Source of the DNA: Culicoidibacter larvae
GTDB lineage: Bacteria > Bacillota_I > Bacilli_A > Culicoidibacterales > Culicoidibacteraceae
Length of the DNA: 64,000 nucleotides
Direction: 5' to 3'
NCBI RefSeq assembly: GCF_005771635.1
Contig: NZ_VBWP01000006.1
Span: 1 to 64,000, forward strand
How positions within the stretch are numbered: position 1 is the first letter of the stretch; the number at the start of each line of letters is the position of its first letter. Shown piece by piece: positions 7,937-17,600 of the stretch. Position numbers and translations under genes: made by a program. Below the pieces are notes generated by a model that made no database searches, was not told where the DNA came from, and saw nothing but the letters and a program-made list of their open reading frames with translations.

Positions 7937-7967
7937 TGCAATCCACCTCCTTAAAATTCTTCGATTT

Positions 7968-8468
7968 CTACTTTTTCTTCTCGTCATCTTCAATGAGCTG
8001 ACGTAATTGTGCGAAAGGCGAATCCTTTTTCGGGGCCTCATCAGAAATTTTCCAATGCGCGCCTTCTTGTGGTATGTTACTCTTTTCGCTACTTGTTATA
8101 TGGGTTGGTAACTCAACATCGACAAGACCGTATACAAATTCTTGCAAGTCAATCTCATGTTCAGAAATAACCACCACATCTTCATCTTGATCATTGTATA
8201 AACTTGATGCATTTGCTTTCACTTCAATCGTGAACGGAAATGGTACAATCTCTAAATTGTTGGCTGCCAGTAAATCAGCTCGTCCGGTAATTATCATTTT
8301 AATACTAAATTGATCTTCACCACGAATACTAATCGTTCCGTCAACCTGAATTGGACTAAGTCCTTCAATATCATTCCGCAATACCAACAGCTCATCCAAA
8401 CGAATTTCTTCACTGAATACAAAGGGCTGAGGTGCCTTGCGAATCTGATTTATTGTCCATTTCAACAT
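7968..8468 (-). CDS. yceD: YceD/DUF177 family protein
   Basis: This is a 166-residue DUF177 (YceD) protein, a family nearly always encoded just upstream of rpmF and linked to large rRNA accumulation in plants and E. coli. The beginning [10 protein letters not shown], the acidic conserved middle ([24 protein letters not shown]) and the C-terminal [11 protein letters not shown] fit the family. The usual cysteine pair seen in many members is absent here. The frame opens at 8489 but the ATG at 8468, eight bases after GGAGTG, is better. It is driven by a consensus promoter at 8499-8527. Confidence 0.93.
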   Translation of the reverse strand: MLKWTINQIRKAPQPFVFSEEIRLDELLVLRNDIEGLSPIQVDGTISIRGEDQFSIKMIITGRADLLAANNLEIVPFPFTIEVKANASSLYNDQDEDVVVISEHEIDLQEFVYGLVDVELPTHITSSEKSNIPQEGAHWKISDEAPKKDSPFAQLRQLIEDDEKKK

Positions 8469-8498
8469 ACGCTTCACTCCAATAAACAAGCATATATA

Positions 8499-8527
8499 AT
8501 TATAGCTAGAATCCAGGCTGATGTCAA
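8499..8527 (-). promoter_or_regulatory. Consensus promoter of yceD-rpmF
   Basis: TTGACA (8522-8527), a 17-base spacer, then TATAAT (8499-8504) on the minus strand, both hexamers perfect, 30 bases before the yceD ATG. Confidence 0.85.
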
Positions 8528-8690
8528 TATTTTATTGTGCAAGAATAACAACAAATGCCGCCTAGCCAATAACTATTTTACCCCACTCTCATCAGAAAGC
8601 CAAGTACAATTCGCTTCTGCCTTTTCGCCCCTTAATAAATATGATATACTTAAATACGGAATTTGAAAATAAATGAGGTGGCTAGCTACA

Positions 8691-9764
8691 ATGGAAGCAA
8701 TCGGTATTATTGTTGAATATAATCCTTTCCATAATGGACACATGCATCATTTGCAACAAGCTAAAACCCAATTTCCTGATGCAACCATTATCGCAGTAAT
8801 GAGCGGACATTTTTTGCAGCGCGGTATTCCGGCAATACTCAATAAATGGCAACGCGCCGAACTGGCGATCATTCATAGCATTGATATTGTCATTGAATTG
8901 CCCTATGCAAGTAGCGTCCAGCGAGCTGATATATTTGCCCGCAACGCGGTACAATTGTTGGCAGCGATGAACATTAAAGCATTGGTCTTTGGGAGTGAAA
9001 GCGCTGATGTTGAGACGCTCACCCAGCTCACCTCTCAACCAACCGAGGCCAATGATATCCTGGGTTACTATTACATCCAGGCAATACAAGCCCTCGGCAA
9101 CAAAATCCAAGCAATGGCCATCCCGCGGCTTGAAAGTCAATACAACCAAGAAACCCTTGGCGAAACGACTATTGCCAGCGCAACTGCAATACGCCAAGCA
9201 CTCAACGATGGTCGCACCATCAGCAACTACGTGCCGGCAGCGACCGCAAAATTGCTGACCAGCGGTAACTATCCTGCCAGCGAAGCTTACTATAACTTTA
9301 TCCGTCATCGAATTCTGGTGAATCCCGATGACCTAAAAGATATTGCTCTTGTCGCTGAAGGCATCGAAAACCGGCTTTATGACGCCGCGCTTGAAGCGCA
9401 GGACTATAACGCCTGGCTCAATCTTGTGGCCACAACCAGATACCGCAAAAATCATCTCAACCGGCTGGCAACCCATATTCTGACCGGAACAACCTGGCAG
9501 CAACTTGATACTGCCGCAAATAATCTCGATTATTTGCGTGTATTGGGACTAAGCAGCCGCGGCCAAAACTATTTGCGGCATAACCGTGAACACTTTCCAT
9601 TACCGGTAATTACCAGCCTCTCACGGCAAACATCACTGAATGCCGAACTCGAATTGCGGGCAACAACTGCCTACGCACTCTTGTTCCAACACCATAATAT
9701 CACCGCTCTTTTAGAGCGTGAATATAATAAAAAACCAATTTTAGGAGGAATAATTCATGACTAA
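8691..9764 (+). CDS. tmcAL: tRNA(Met) cytidine acetate ligase
   Basis: This 357-residue TmcAL (formerly YlbM, nucleotidyltransferase-like) protein begins MEAIGIIVEYNPFHNGHMHHL. Its GIIVEYNPFHNGH is the ATP-binding HxGH-type motif, and VMSGHFLQRG is the next conserved block. The enzyme activates acetate with ATP and makes N4-acetylcytidine at the wobble base of elongator tRNA-Met. A frame opens six codons earlier at 8673, but the family start and GAGGTG spacing support 8691. It overlaps the ATG of mrp by 8 bases. It runs divergently from yceD, as in many Bacillota. Confidence 0.95.
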   Translation: MEAIGIIVEYNPFHNGHMHHLQQAKTQFPDATIIAVMSGHFLQRGIPAILNKWQRAELAIIHSIDIVIELPYASSVQRADIFARNAVQLLAAMNIKALVFGSESADVETLTQLTSQPTEANDILGYYYIQAIQALGNKIQAMAIPRLESQYNQETLGETTIASATAIRQALNDGRTISNYVPAATAKLLTSGNYPASEAYYNFIRHRILVNPDDLKDIALVAEGIENRLYDAALEAQDYNAWLNLVATTRYRKNHLNRLATHILTGTTWQQLDTAANNLDYLRVLGLSSRGQNYLRHNREHFPLPVITSLSRQTSLNAELELRATTAYALLFQHHNITALLEREYNKKPILGGIIHD

Positions 9765-10713
9765 AGCAGAAGTCATTCAAGTCATTGGTGCAATCAATGA
9801 TCCATCAACCCAGAAACCATTGAGCGAAAGCGGTACAATCAGCGAATTGATTGTCAGTGACGATAATAAAATTCATATTACTTTCGGTTTTGAGCGTGCT
9901 CAAAACCAACAGTTTGTTGCATTTCAACGTGAGCTGATTCGTGTATTGAAAAACGATCTAAAATTCGATGGCGTTAAAATTGATTATAAAGAGCCTGACG
10001 AAAAAGTAATGCCTGACGGTCGCTTTATTGCGGTTGCTTCGGGCAAAGGCGGCGTTGGTAAATCAACGACGACTATTGAACTTGCTTATGCTTTTGCCCG
10101 CGCCGGCAAAAAAGTTGCTATTATTGATGCTGACGTATACGGTTCAAGTGTTGCCCAAATTATGGGTATTACTAAAAACCCGCCGCAAGCAATCAACCGT
10201 AAAATTTTACCATTTATCAAAGATGGTATCCAAGTTATGGGTTGTGACCTGTTGCTTGCCGGAAATGATCCGGTTTTATGGCGTGGACCTATGCTCGGTA
10301 AAATGATTCAACAATTCTTTACTGACGTTGCTTGGGATCGTGACATTGATGTGTTCTTATTAGATATGCCACCGGGAACTGGTGACGTAGCTCTTGATGT
10401 ACAGATGATGATTCCGCAATGCGAGATGTTAATTGTTACAACGCCACAAAAAGATGCGGCTTATATTGCTAATAAAGCCGGACTTGCAGCTTTAAACCTT
10501 GGCCACCAAATTATTGGTGCCGTTGAAAATATGTCATACCTGACATGTGCGCACTGTGGTGAACGCACTTACCTCTTTGGTCAAGACGGCGGTCAGGCAG
10601 TTGCTGATCAGCTGCAAACTGAATTATTGGCTCAAGTACCAATGAAAACCGCTAATAACAAAGAAGAAATTGATGCGACTTTCGATGAAATCGTAAAGAA
10701 AATTTCATTCTAG
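9757..10713 (+). CDS. Mrp/NBP35 family iron-sulfur carrier ATPase
   Basis: This 318-residue protein has an N-terminal MIP18/DUF59-like domain (about residues 1-80) and a P-loop ATPase core with the deviant Walker A SGKGGVGKST (about 95-104). PPGTGD follows, and a CAHCG pair (CxxC) binds a bridging [4Fe-4S] cluster in a dimer. The family delivers Fe-S clusters to apo-proteins. AGGAGG precedes the ATG at 9757, which lies within the end of tmcAL, so the two genes are translationally coupled. A hairpin shared with the convergent TPR gene follows. Confidence 0.92.
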   Translation: MTKAEVIQVIGAINDPSTQKPLSESGTISELIVSDDNKIHITFGFERAQNQQFVAFQRELIRVLKNDLKFDGVKIDYKEPDEKVMPDGRFIAVASGKGGVGKSTTTIELAYAFARAGKKVAIIDADVYGSSVAQIMGITKNPPQAINRKILPFIKDGIQVMGCDLLLAGNDPVLWRGPMLGKMIQQFFTDVAWDRDIDVFLLDMPPGTGDVALDVQMMIPQCEMLIVTTPQKDAAYIANKAGLAALNLGHQIIGAVENMSYLTCAHCGERTYLFGQDGGQAVADQLQTELLAQVPMKTANNKEEIDATFDEIVKKISF

Positions 10714-10722
10714 AGCAATTGA

Positions 10723-10753
10723 AAAGCGCCGGACCCTCTGGGTCCGGCGCTTT
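10723..10753. terminator. Bidirectional terminator between mrp and TPR lipoprotein gene
   Basis: A 14-bp perfect stem (10723-10736 with 10740-10753) has loop TCT and a T7 run on the plus strand. It is shared by two convergent genes. Confidence 0.88.
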
Positions 10754-10759
10754 TTTTAT

Positions 10760-11833
10760 TTATTCCTTAGGAATCATATCGGCGTACTTTTTGTCCAGTT
10801 CAACTGCTTTATTATAATCGCGAGTTGCTGCTGATTTTAAGTTGAGTGCATCTAATATTTGTGCCCGGTTATAGTAATACTCAGCAACTTCCGGATCCAA
10901 GGTGATGGCAGTGTTGGCATCAACCAAAGCTTCTTCGTTTTTACCGAGTTTGTGAAGTGCCATCGCACTACTGTTTTGTACTTTGGCATTACGGTTATCA
11001 AGCTCAATCGCTTTAGTAAAATTATCATAAGCGGTTTGATAATCACCTACTTCAAGAGCAACCATGCCAATGTAATTATAAACAGTCGCAGTTTTTTCGG
11101 TTTTTAGTGCCGCATCTAGTTCTTTTTTATATTCTGTATCAATATTGTTAGTGCTGCTGCCAGCATCAACGCTTGCTAACTTGTACATTGCGTAACCTTT
11201 AATTGCTTGGGCATCGGCCAAACTTTTATCCAGTTTTAATGCTCGATTAGCATTATCAATAGCGTCTTGGTAGTCGCCGCTATCAGCTGCAAGCTGTGCT
11301 TTCAGCCAAAAAATGTTGGCATTACCGGCATCCAATGCCAATGCTGAAATCAAATCATTTTGCGCCGCATCTATTTGATGCAAATCATAGTTGACCCATG
11401 CTCGTTGAGCAAATAAGGTCGATGATTCACCAATCGCCAGTGCCTTATCAAATGACTCAAGTGCTTGATCAAATTGCTTGTTAGCACGATAAGTAAGTCC
11501 TGAAGCTTGATAATAGGCCCCGGTTGGTGTTTGCATAAGTGGTTCAGCACGTTTTAAATCCAACTGTGCTTTTTCAATGTTACCCATAGCAATGTAAGAC
11601 AACGCTCGTTTTACATAAGCGTCTGCATGTTGGTCATCAATAGCAACAATTTGGTCGTAAAGAGCAACCGCTTCAGCATATTGTTTATTATCATAAAACG
11701 TTTGCGCTGCACTCTCTTTTTCTCGTATTTGTTCTGCCTTTTGTTCTTCAACGTTGGTACAACCGGCTAAAATGCCGCCGAGCAACAATAATGAACAGCA
11801 TATTACTAAAAGGCGTTTTGTGTTCTTAAGCAT
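10760..11833 (-). CDS. TPR-repeat lipoprotein
   Basis: This is a 357-residue exported lipoprotein. Its signal peptide ends in the lipobox ILAGC (Cys25). The mature part is a chain of about eight to nine tetratricopeptide repeats, for example QYAEAVALYDQIVAIDDQHAD, QFDQALESFDKALAIGESS, DYQTAYDNFTKAIELDNRNA and KNEEALVDANTAITLDPEVA. Such a solenoid usually serves as a protein docking scaffold on the outer face of the membrane. The partner is unknown. The RBS AAAGGGG is seven bases before the ATG and would pair with the C-rich region of the candidate sRNA at 13382-13479 (inference). Confidence 0.85.
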   Translation of the reverse strand: MLKNTKRLLVICCSLLLLGGILAGCTNVEEQKAEQIREKESAAQTFYDNKQYAEAVALYDQIVAIDDQHADAYVKRALSYIAMGNIEKAQLDLKRAEPLMQTPTGAYYQASGLTYRANKQFDQALESFDKALAIGESSTLFAQRAWVNYDLHQIDAAQNDLISALALDAGNANIFWLKAQLAADSGDYQDAIDNANRALKLDKSLADAQAIKGYAMYKLASVDAGSSTNNIDTEYKKELDAALKTEKTATVYNYIGMVALEVGDYQTAYDNFTKAIELDNRNAKVQNSSAMALHKLGKNEEALVDANTAITLDPEVAEYYYNRAQILDALNLKSAATRDYNKAVELDKKYADMIPKE

Positions 11834-11922
11834 AGAATGCCCCTTTCAAGATGAATCAATAAATATCATTTTTCTTTCATATTATAGTGTACTAAAATGG
11901 TTGCTTTTAGTAAAGCCTTAAA

Positions 11923-11955
11923 GCAAAAAGTGACCCGGACCGGGTCACTTTTTGC
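11923..11955. repeat. Perfect inverted repeat between divergent promoters
   Basis: Two perfect 15-base arms (11923-11937, 11941-11955) are separated by GAC. It looks like a bidirectional terminator, yet it sits upstream of both divergent genes (TPR lipoprotein and marR), where no known transcript should end. Confidence 0.7.
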
Positions 11956-11985
11956 CCAGCGTTTTCTCCTAAAATATATAAGGTA

Positions 11986-12013
11986 TTGACATCTTTTGGA
12001 AAACATATATAAT
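11986..12013 (+). promoter_or_regulatory. Promoter of marR-NmrA operon
   Basis: TTGACA (11986-11991), a 16-base spacer, then TATAAT (12008-12013), 36 bases before the marR ATG. Confidence 0.85.
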
Positions 12014-12029
12014 TAGTTATACAAACTAA
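12013..12029 (+). promoter_or_regulatory. Putative MarR operator
   Basis: The dyad TTAGTT-N5-AACTAA (12013-12029) starts at the last base of the -10 box and covers the expected transcription start. A longer overlapping symmetry TAGTTA/TAACTA reaches 12032. The position and style fit autoregulation by the MarR protein encoded next. Confidence 0.65.
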
Positions 12030-12049
12030 CTATATTGAGAGGTACTAAA

Positions 12050-12463
12050 ATGATTCATGATTTTACAGAGACGATCGCTGCTTTTTATCGATTATATAAC
12101 AAACGAAATCCTGATTATCCAATTAAATCCAGTGAAATGGGTATGCTTATTTATTTTTATAACAATATTGGCGCAACCGCTCTTGATGCCAGCAAATATT
12201 TTAAAATTACTAAGCCCTCAGTGACAACCGCGATTCAATCATTAGAGAAACAACATTTACTTGTCCGCGAACAAGATATCAATGATAAACGCTCATATAA
12301 AATTTTCTTATCTGATAAGGGGCACACCCTTGTAGAAGAAATGATTGAAAGTTTTAACAGCTATGCTACTTTGCTCTATACCAAACTCGGTGATGAAAAA
12401 GCAGCTCTTTTATCGTCATTATTAAAAGAAGCGACAACAATTTTAGAAACGGAGGGACAATAA
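12050..12463 (+). CDS. MarR-family transcriptional regulator
   Basis: This 137-residue MarR-type winged-helix repressor shows TALDASKYFKITKPSVTTAIQSLEKQHLLVRE as the helix-turn-helix and INDKRSYKIFLSDKGH as the wing, with D-x-R/K-S. The frame opens with a TTG at 12035, but the ATG at 12050, after GAGAGGT, fits better. It is followed two bases later by the NmrA-like reductase gene. It probably represses this two-gene operon by binding the dyad over the promoter. Regulators of this type often sense redox or electrophile stress, which would match a quinone-reductase-like partner (inference). Confidence 0.88.
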   Translation: MIHDFTETIAAFYRLYNKRNPDYPIKSSEMGMLIYFYNNIGATALDASKYFKITKPSVTTAIQSLEKQHLLVREQDINDKRSYKIFLSDKGHTLVEEMIESFNSYATLLYTKLGDEKAALLSSLLKEATTILETEGQ

Positions 12464-12465
12464 TT

Positions 12466-13320
12466 ATGCGTATATTAATTACTGGTACACTCGGTAATAT
12501 TGGTAGTGCCGTAGCAGACTATTTGATTACCGGTGGAAACAAGGTACTTCTTGGTGATATTTCACTCACCGATTTAAATGAACGTTATCCTAATCAAGAT
12601 TGTTGTTATTTTGATTTTACTAAAGCAGAAACTTTCGATGACGCTTTAGATAATGTTGATCGCGTCTTTTTGATGCGACCACCCCATTTGGGCCGTCCTG
12701 AGGATTTAGAACCATTTATTCAAGCTATGGATGATAAAAAGATACAATTAGTTGTTTTCCTATCATTGATGGGGGTCGAAACAAATACCCGACCGCCTCA
12801 TCACAAAATTGAAAAAATTATTAAATCGCATCAAATCCCTTATTCATTTCTACGACCAAGTTTCTTTATGCAAAATCTATCGGGCGTCCACAGCGAAGAA
12901 ATAAGAATTAAAAATGAAATTTTTATTCCTGCCGGCAAAAGTAAATGCAGCTTTATTGATGCAGATGATATTGGTTATGCTGCCAGTGTTATTCTGCATG
13001 ACGCTGATAAGCACCAAAATACTGCTTACACTTTAACCGGTCCCGATTCATTAAATTATTATCAAGTCGCTGAACAAATGTCACAACTCTTCAAAAGAAC
13101 AATCACTTATAAAAAGCCTTCTATTTTACGGTTTCGTCAGTACATGATTCATAAGCGACATCTTGATAAAACTTATGTCAATGTTATGTGTGCCCTCTAT
13201 CTTATGACCCGTCTGGGTGCAGCCGAAGCTGTCAATGACGTTTTTTATCAGTTAACTGGTCGCCAGCCGCATACACTAAAAGATTTTCTAATACGCGAAT
13301 CCGCTTCTTTTAATCAGTAA
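12466..13320 (+). CDS. NmrA-like NAD(P)-binding SDR protein
   Basis: This 284-residue atypical short-chain dehydrogenase of the NmrA/QorB group has the N-terminal dinucleotide motif ILITGTLGNIGSAV (TGxxGxxG). The middle carries FLSLMGVETN and HHKIEKIIKSHQIPYSFLRPSFFMQNL, typical of NmrA-like quinone reductases, where the YxxxK of classical SDRs is lost. It may act as an NADPH-dependent quinone oxidoreductase or a redox sensor. It is coupled to the marR gene (2-base gap) and ended by the terminator at 13335-13369. Confidence 0.85.
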   Translation: MRILITGTLGNIGSAVADYLITGGNKVLLGDISLTDLNERYPNQDCCYFDFTKAETFDDALDNVDRVFLMRPPHLGRPEDLEPFIQAMDDKKIQLVVFLSLMGVETNTRPPHHKIEKIIKSHQIPYSFLRPSFFMQNLSGVHSEEIRIKNEIFIPAGKSKCSFIDADDIGYAASVILHDADKHQNTAYTLTGPDSLNYYQVAEQMSQLFKRTITYKKPSILRFRQYMIHKRHLDKTYVNVMCALYLMTRLGAAEAVNDVFYQLTGRQPHTLKDFLIRESASFNQ

Positions 13321-13334
13321 CTACTATCAACAAA

Positions 13335-13369
13335 AAAACGCCCTGAATCATTAAAATTCAGGGCGTTTT
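13335..13369 (+). terminator. Terminator of marR-NmrA operon
   Basis: A 14-bp perfect stem (13335-13348 with 13356-13369) has a 7-base loop and flanking A/T runs. Confidence 0.88.
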
Positions 13370-13381
13370 ACATGTTCCCAT

Positions 13382-13479
13382 AAAAAAGAGGCTCCGGAAA
13401 ATCTCCGAAGCCAAGGGGATGAGGAAGATAGAAAATAAAAGAAAGGAACTTTCTTTTTGGTAACATATCTGCTACCAAC
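13382..13479 (-). ncRNA. Candidate small regulatory RNA (about 98 nt)
   Basis: A minus-strand transcription unit with no coding capacity lies between folC and the NmrA gene. The promoter is at 13484-13512, giving a start near 13479. The predicted RNA has a 5' hairpin TTGGTAGC/GTTACCAA, a second hairpin AAAAGAAAG-TTC-CTTTCTTTT, and an unpaired pyrimidine stretch that contains CTTCCTCATCCCCTT (about 13413-13427). It ends in an intrinsic terminator (arms 13390-13398 and 13404-13412) with a six-U tail. The C-rich open stretch is complementary to Shine-Dalgarno/start regions such as AAGGGGAUG, the logic of Gram-positive trans-acting sRNAs. folC has no other clear terminator, so a folC 3'-UTR-derived RNA is an alternative. 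Confidence 0.6.
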
Positions 13480-13483
13480 TAGA

Positions 13484-13512
13484 ATTATAGCACGAGTCTA
13501 TTTTTTATTCAA
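13484..13512 (-). promoter_or_regulatory. Promoter of candidate sRNA
   Basis: Minus-strand TTGAAT (13507-13512), a 17-base spacer, then perfect TATAAT (13484-13489). No reading frame follows before the terminator. Confidence 0.7.
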
Positions 13513-13550
13513 GCCTTTTATGGCAATATCTTTTAGTTTTTTCATTCACA

Positions 13551-14672
13551 CTAAATTTGACTGATTTTTTCAATAACTTCATCTATAAAATAGAAAGACC
13601 CAGTGAAGATTATCGTTTGCCAACCTTGTGTTTGTGCCCAAGAAAAAGCTGTCTCAATATCATCAAAGTATGGCACTTCATCAAACACCGCGCTCTTAAC
13701 ATCATTGAAATGACAGCCAATAACGGTGAACCCAGCTTGCTTCAGCAAACTCAGCATGCGCAAGTAATCCTTCTGCTTATTTGCCCCTAAAACAATAAGT
13801 GGAGCTTCCGGTAATTGTTTTAGGAAAGGAATTGTTTGTTCAATAGCCGAACCATTATGTGCAACATCAACATACACTTGTGGCTGAATGCGAATCAGTT
13901 GCATCCGACCAGGTAAAAACGTCTTGGCGAGTCCGCTTCTAATTGTTGCATCATCAATTCCCAAATATGCTGTCATTGCTGCGGCCAGACTGGCATTCTT
14001 TTGTTGAAAATCACCCACCAGTTGAAGTTCCCATCCCCGCGAAATGGGAACTTCAACGACCGCGTTACTATACTGATGAAACACTGCCAAAACCGATTCC
14101 TGCTCTTCGGTCGTAAAAACCGGCACATCGCCCTTAGCAATCCCAATTTTTTGCACTGCTATTTCCTCTTTAGTATCACCCAGCACACCCTGATGATCAA
14201 GACCGACATTGGTAATACCACAAACAACCGGCATTATCACATTAGTTGCATCATAGCGACCGCCGATACCAACTTCAATAACAGCATAGTCAACCGCTTC
14301 TTCTAAGAACCAAATGATTGCCAGCAAAAAAGTAATTTCAAAAAAAGTCAAACGATATTCTTTAATAAAATCAAGATTATCAGCAATTAGTTCGGTCAAT
14401 CGCGCTTCACTGATTGGCTTGCCAATAGCTATTCGCTCTGTCATCGAAATAACATGCGGTGAAGAGAACGTACCTACTTTGTAACCAGCCTCGGTCAAAA
14501 TACTGCTCACAAAAGCTGCCGTGGAACCCTTGCCATTAGTACCGGTAATATGTACATAGCGTAAATCCTGATAGCGAACCTTTGCGGCGGTGAATAGCTC
14601 TTCCATTCGCTCAACTGCAATACCATCATGACCATTACGTTGTGACATGACAAATTGAATTAAATCTTGCAT
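13551..14672 (-). CDS. folC: Folylpolyglutamate synthase/dihydrofolate synthase
   Basis: This 373-residue Mur-ligase-type enzyme adds glutamate to dihydropteroate or folates using ATP. The P-loop is ITGTNGKGST (about residues 42-51). Other family blocks are TFSSPHVISMTERIAI, FEITFLLA, EVGIGGRYDATN, ITNVGLDHQGVLG and VDVAHNG. It is shorter than the usual 420-440 residues, mainly through a compact C-terminal domain, but the catalytic core is complete. It follows mfd with one base between, in the order pth-mfd-folC. The candidate sRNA terminator downstream may also end this operon. Confidence 0.93.
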   Translation of the reverse strand: MQDLIQFVMSQRNGHDGIAVERMEELFTAAKVRYQDLRYVHITGTNGKGSTAAFVSSILTEAGYKVGTFSSPHVISMTERIAIGKPISEARLTELIADNLDFIKEYRLTFFEITFLLAIIWFLEEAVDYAVIEVGIGGRYDATNVIMPVVCGITNVGLDHQGVLGDTKEEIAVQKIGIAKGDVPVFTTEEQESVLAVFHQYSNAVVEVPISRGWELQLVGDFQQKNASLAAAMTAYLGIDDATIRSGLAKTFLPGRMQLIRIQPQVYVDVAHNGSAIEQTIPFLKQLPEAPLIVLGANKQKDYLRMLSLLKQAGFTVIGCHFNDVKSAVFDEVPYFDDIETAFSWAQTQGWQTIIFTGSFYFIDEVIEKISQI

Positions 14673-14673
14673 C

Positions 14674-17600
14674 CTAACGCCCCCCCTGCTGCATCTTTTT
14701 AATGTGTTCTAGGGTAATACAAGCAACGTGGAGCCACTCTTTTGGTTTCTGCTTGATTGTTGTCACTGATAATTTCAGCATACCAACACCAGTGTATTCA
14801 ATCTCCAGTTTATTCTTTAAGTTTTTAGCCAGAAAATGGAGCGCATGACGATCCAGTTTCCCGCTTGCCGTTTTACTGAATTGCATTTGCATCTTATTCC
14901 GGGTTTGGCTAATCATCATAACATCTGTTTGCTTCGCTAAATTGCGCAGATAGAAACAGAGAATAAGCTCTTCGACCGCTTCGGGCAACTCGCCGAAGCG
15001 ATCGGCAAATTGGTCCTGGATTTGTAAATAAGATTGCTCATCTTTCACTTTATCCAATTGTTTATAAACTTCAACCTTCACTGATTCATCACTAATGTAA
15101 TAATCAGGAATATAGGCATCTACCCGGATATCCAATTCAATATCACGGCCAAGTCCGACTTTGCTTGCCGGAACTGCCGATACTTCATCTTTTTGCTGTA
15201 AGCCCTTCTCTACTAAGGTCTCTTTCAACATACGTGTATACATCTCAAAACCAACAGTATCAATAAAGCCACTTTGTTTAGCACCCAAAATATCACCGGC
15301 ACCGCGAATTGCTAAATCGCGCATCGCAATTTTAAAGCCGCTGCCGAGCTCAGTAAACTCCTTAATCGTATGCAAACGCTTAGTAGCCACTTCAGTTAAC
15401 ACTTTCTTTTTCGGATACATAAAGTAACTATATGCAATCCGGTCACTTCGTCCGACGCGTCCGCGTAATTGATAGAGCTGTGCCAGCCCCATCCGGTCAG
15501 CATCTTGCACCAGCAAAGTATTGGCATTAGGAATATCAATACCTGTTTCAATAATCGTTGTACTTACCAATACATCATATTGCTTATGCACAAAATCATC
15601 AATAATATCTTCCAGCAGCGCCTTAGGCATTTGACCATGAGCAAATATAACGCGGGCATCAGGTACTAGACGCTGAATTTTAGCTGCCATTCGTTCTATT
15701 GACTGCACTTTATTATGGAGCAAGAAAACTTGACCCTTGCGGGCAAGTTCCCTTTCAATCGAATCACGAACGATACTATCATGTTCTTCAACCACATAAG
15801 TCTGAATTGGATATCGGTTTTGCGGCGGTGTTTCCAGTAAAGTCATATCCCGCGCACCAACAATTGACATCTGCAAAGTTCTCGGAATTGGTGTCGCACT
15901 CATCGAAAGAACATCTACATTGGTTTTAAACTCTTTTAGGCGTTCCTTATTCTCAACCCCAAAGCGATGTTCTTCGTCAATAACCACCAAACCCAAATCC
16001 TTGAACTCAATATCCTGACTCAACACCCGGTGCGTCCCTATCACCAAATCAATACCGCCAATTTTCAGCGAACGTTTAGTTTCCTCCTGCAACGACTGTG
16101 GCACCAACCGGCTCATCATACGAATATTTACCGGAAAATCTTTAAACCGTTCCACTGCATTCTCGTAATGCTGTTTAGCCAAGATTGTTGTCGGCGCCAG
16201 CATAACCACTTGCTTGCCGTAATCAATGGCCTTAAAAGCAGCCCTGAAGGCAACTTCAGTTTTGCCAAACCCAACATCACCACAAACTAAACGCTCCATT
16301 GGCACTGGGCGTTCCATATCATTTTTAGTATCAATAATTGCTTGTAACTGGTCCGGCGTTTCCGTGTAAGGAAATGCTGCCTCAAAACGCTCCTGCTCCG
16401 GTGTATCCGGACCAAAGGCAAAGCCTGGGGTGCGCTCGCGTTCAGCATAAAGCTGTAGCAATTTATCAGCAATATCATTCATATTAGCCGATACCTTAGC
16501 TCGTTGTTTCTGCCACTGGTTGCTGCCTAACTTATTCAACTTCGGCACTACTGCCTCAGAACCAACATACTTCTGAATCAAATGAATCTTATTAACCGGA
16601 ATATAAAGCTTACCATTATCAGCATACTCAATATCCAAGTAATCTTGCATACCACCATTAGTTTCCAAAGTAGTGATACCTAAATAACGACCAATCCCAT
16701 GTTGTTCGTGAACAATATAATCGCCTTTTGAAAGCTCTTCAAGTCGCTCAATAACTTGGCCATAGTCACGCATAATCGGCGTATGTTTCTTTTTCTTCTT
16801 CGTCGATGCCCGCGCTTCAAATAATTCATGTGCAACCACATAAATTTTATCCTCTTCAAAAGACTCACTATGGTGGTTATCACTCTCAATAATTGAAATA
16901 ATCCCAGGTCGCAGCTGTTGCGCGTCCTCAATAAACTGATACTCATTTTCAGTAAAGAAGGGAATAATTTCATTGTTAGCTGAAGTATAAATGATTGTCC
17001 AACCAGCCTCAAGCTTCTTCTGCAACTCACCGATAATAATATCAAAATTATAATCAATTGACCGATAATCATCATAATTCCGCACATGCGCCTGATGCAC
17101 CGAAACACCATCCGGCAAATCATGCATTGAAACCGCCAGAAAACTATGCCCGTTCTTTGCCGTCACCACATCCAAATCAGTAAACGGTAAAATTTTGTGT
17201 TCTTCCAACAAACTTTCAGCATCGGTTAACATATGTTCAAAGGTCTGCTCAACTTTTGGATATTCATAGAAAACCACATGGGCATCCGGCAAATATTCAA
17301 CAATACTTGCCGTCGTCGTCTCATTAATATAATCAACAAAAGGAATAACCGTTACTGCATCGATTTCATTTTTACTGCGTTGACTCTCACAATCAAAAAA
17401 GCGTAAAGAATCAATCTCATCACCAAAAAACTCAATTCTGATCGGATCATCATGATTGAGCGCAAAAATATCAATAATTCCACCGCGAACTGCAAAAGTT
17501 CCGGCTTCAAGCACCAAGCTCTCACGTTTGTAACCAGCCTCAACTAACTGCCGAATAATCGTCTCCGGCGCCAATTCAATTCCCGTCTTTAAATTCATGC

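Noticed and set aside
8682-9308. Long minus-strand frame of about 208 codons inside tmcAL
   Set aside because: It is antisense to a clear TmcAL protein, has no ribosome binding site and encodes a low-complexity Cys/Arg-rich product.
13419-13463. A 14-codon plus-strand frame (ATG at 13419) opposite the candidate sRNA
   Set aside because: There is no ribosome binding site at a usable distance and no plus-strand promoter. The minus-strand promoter and terminator explain the stretch better.
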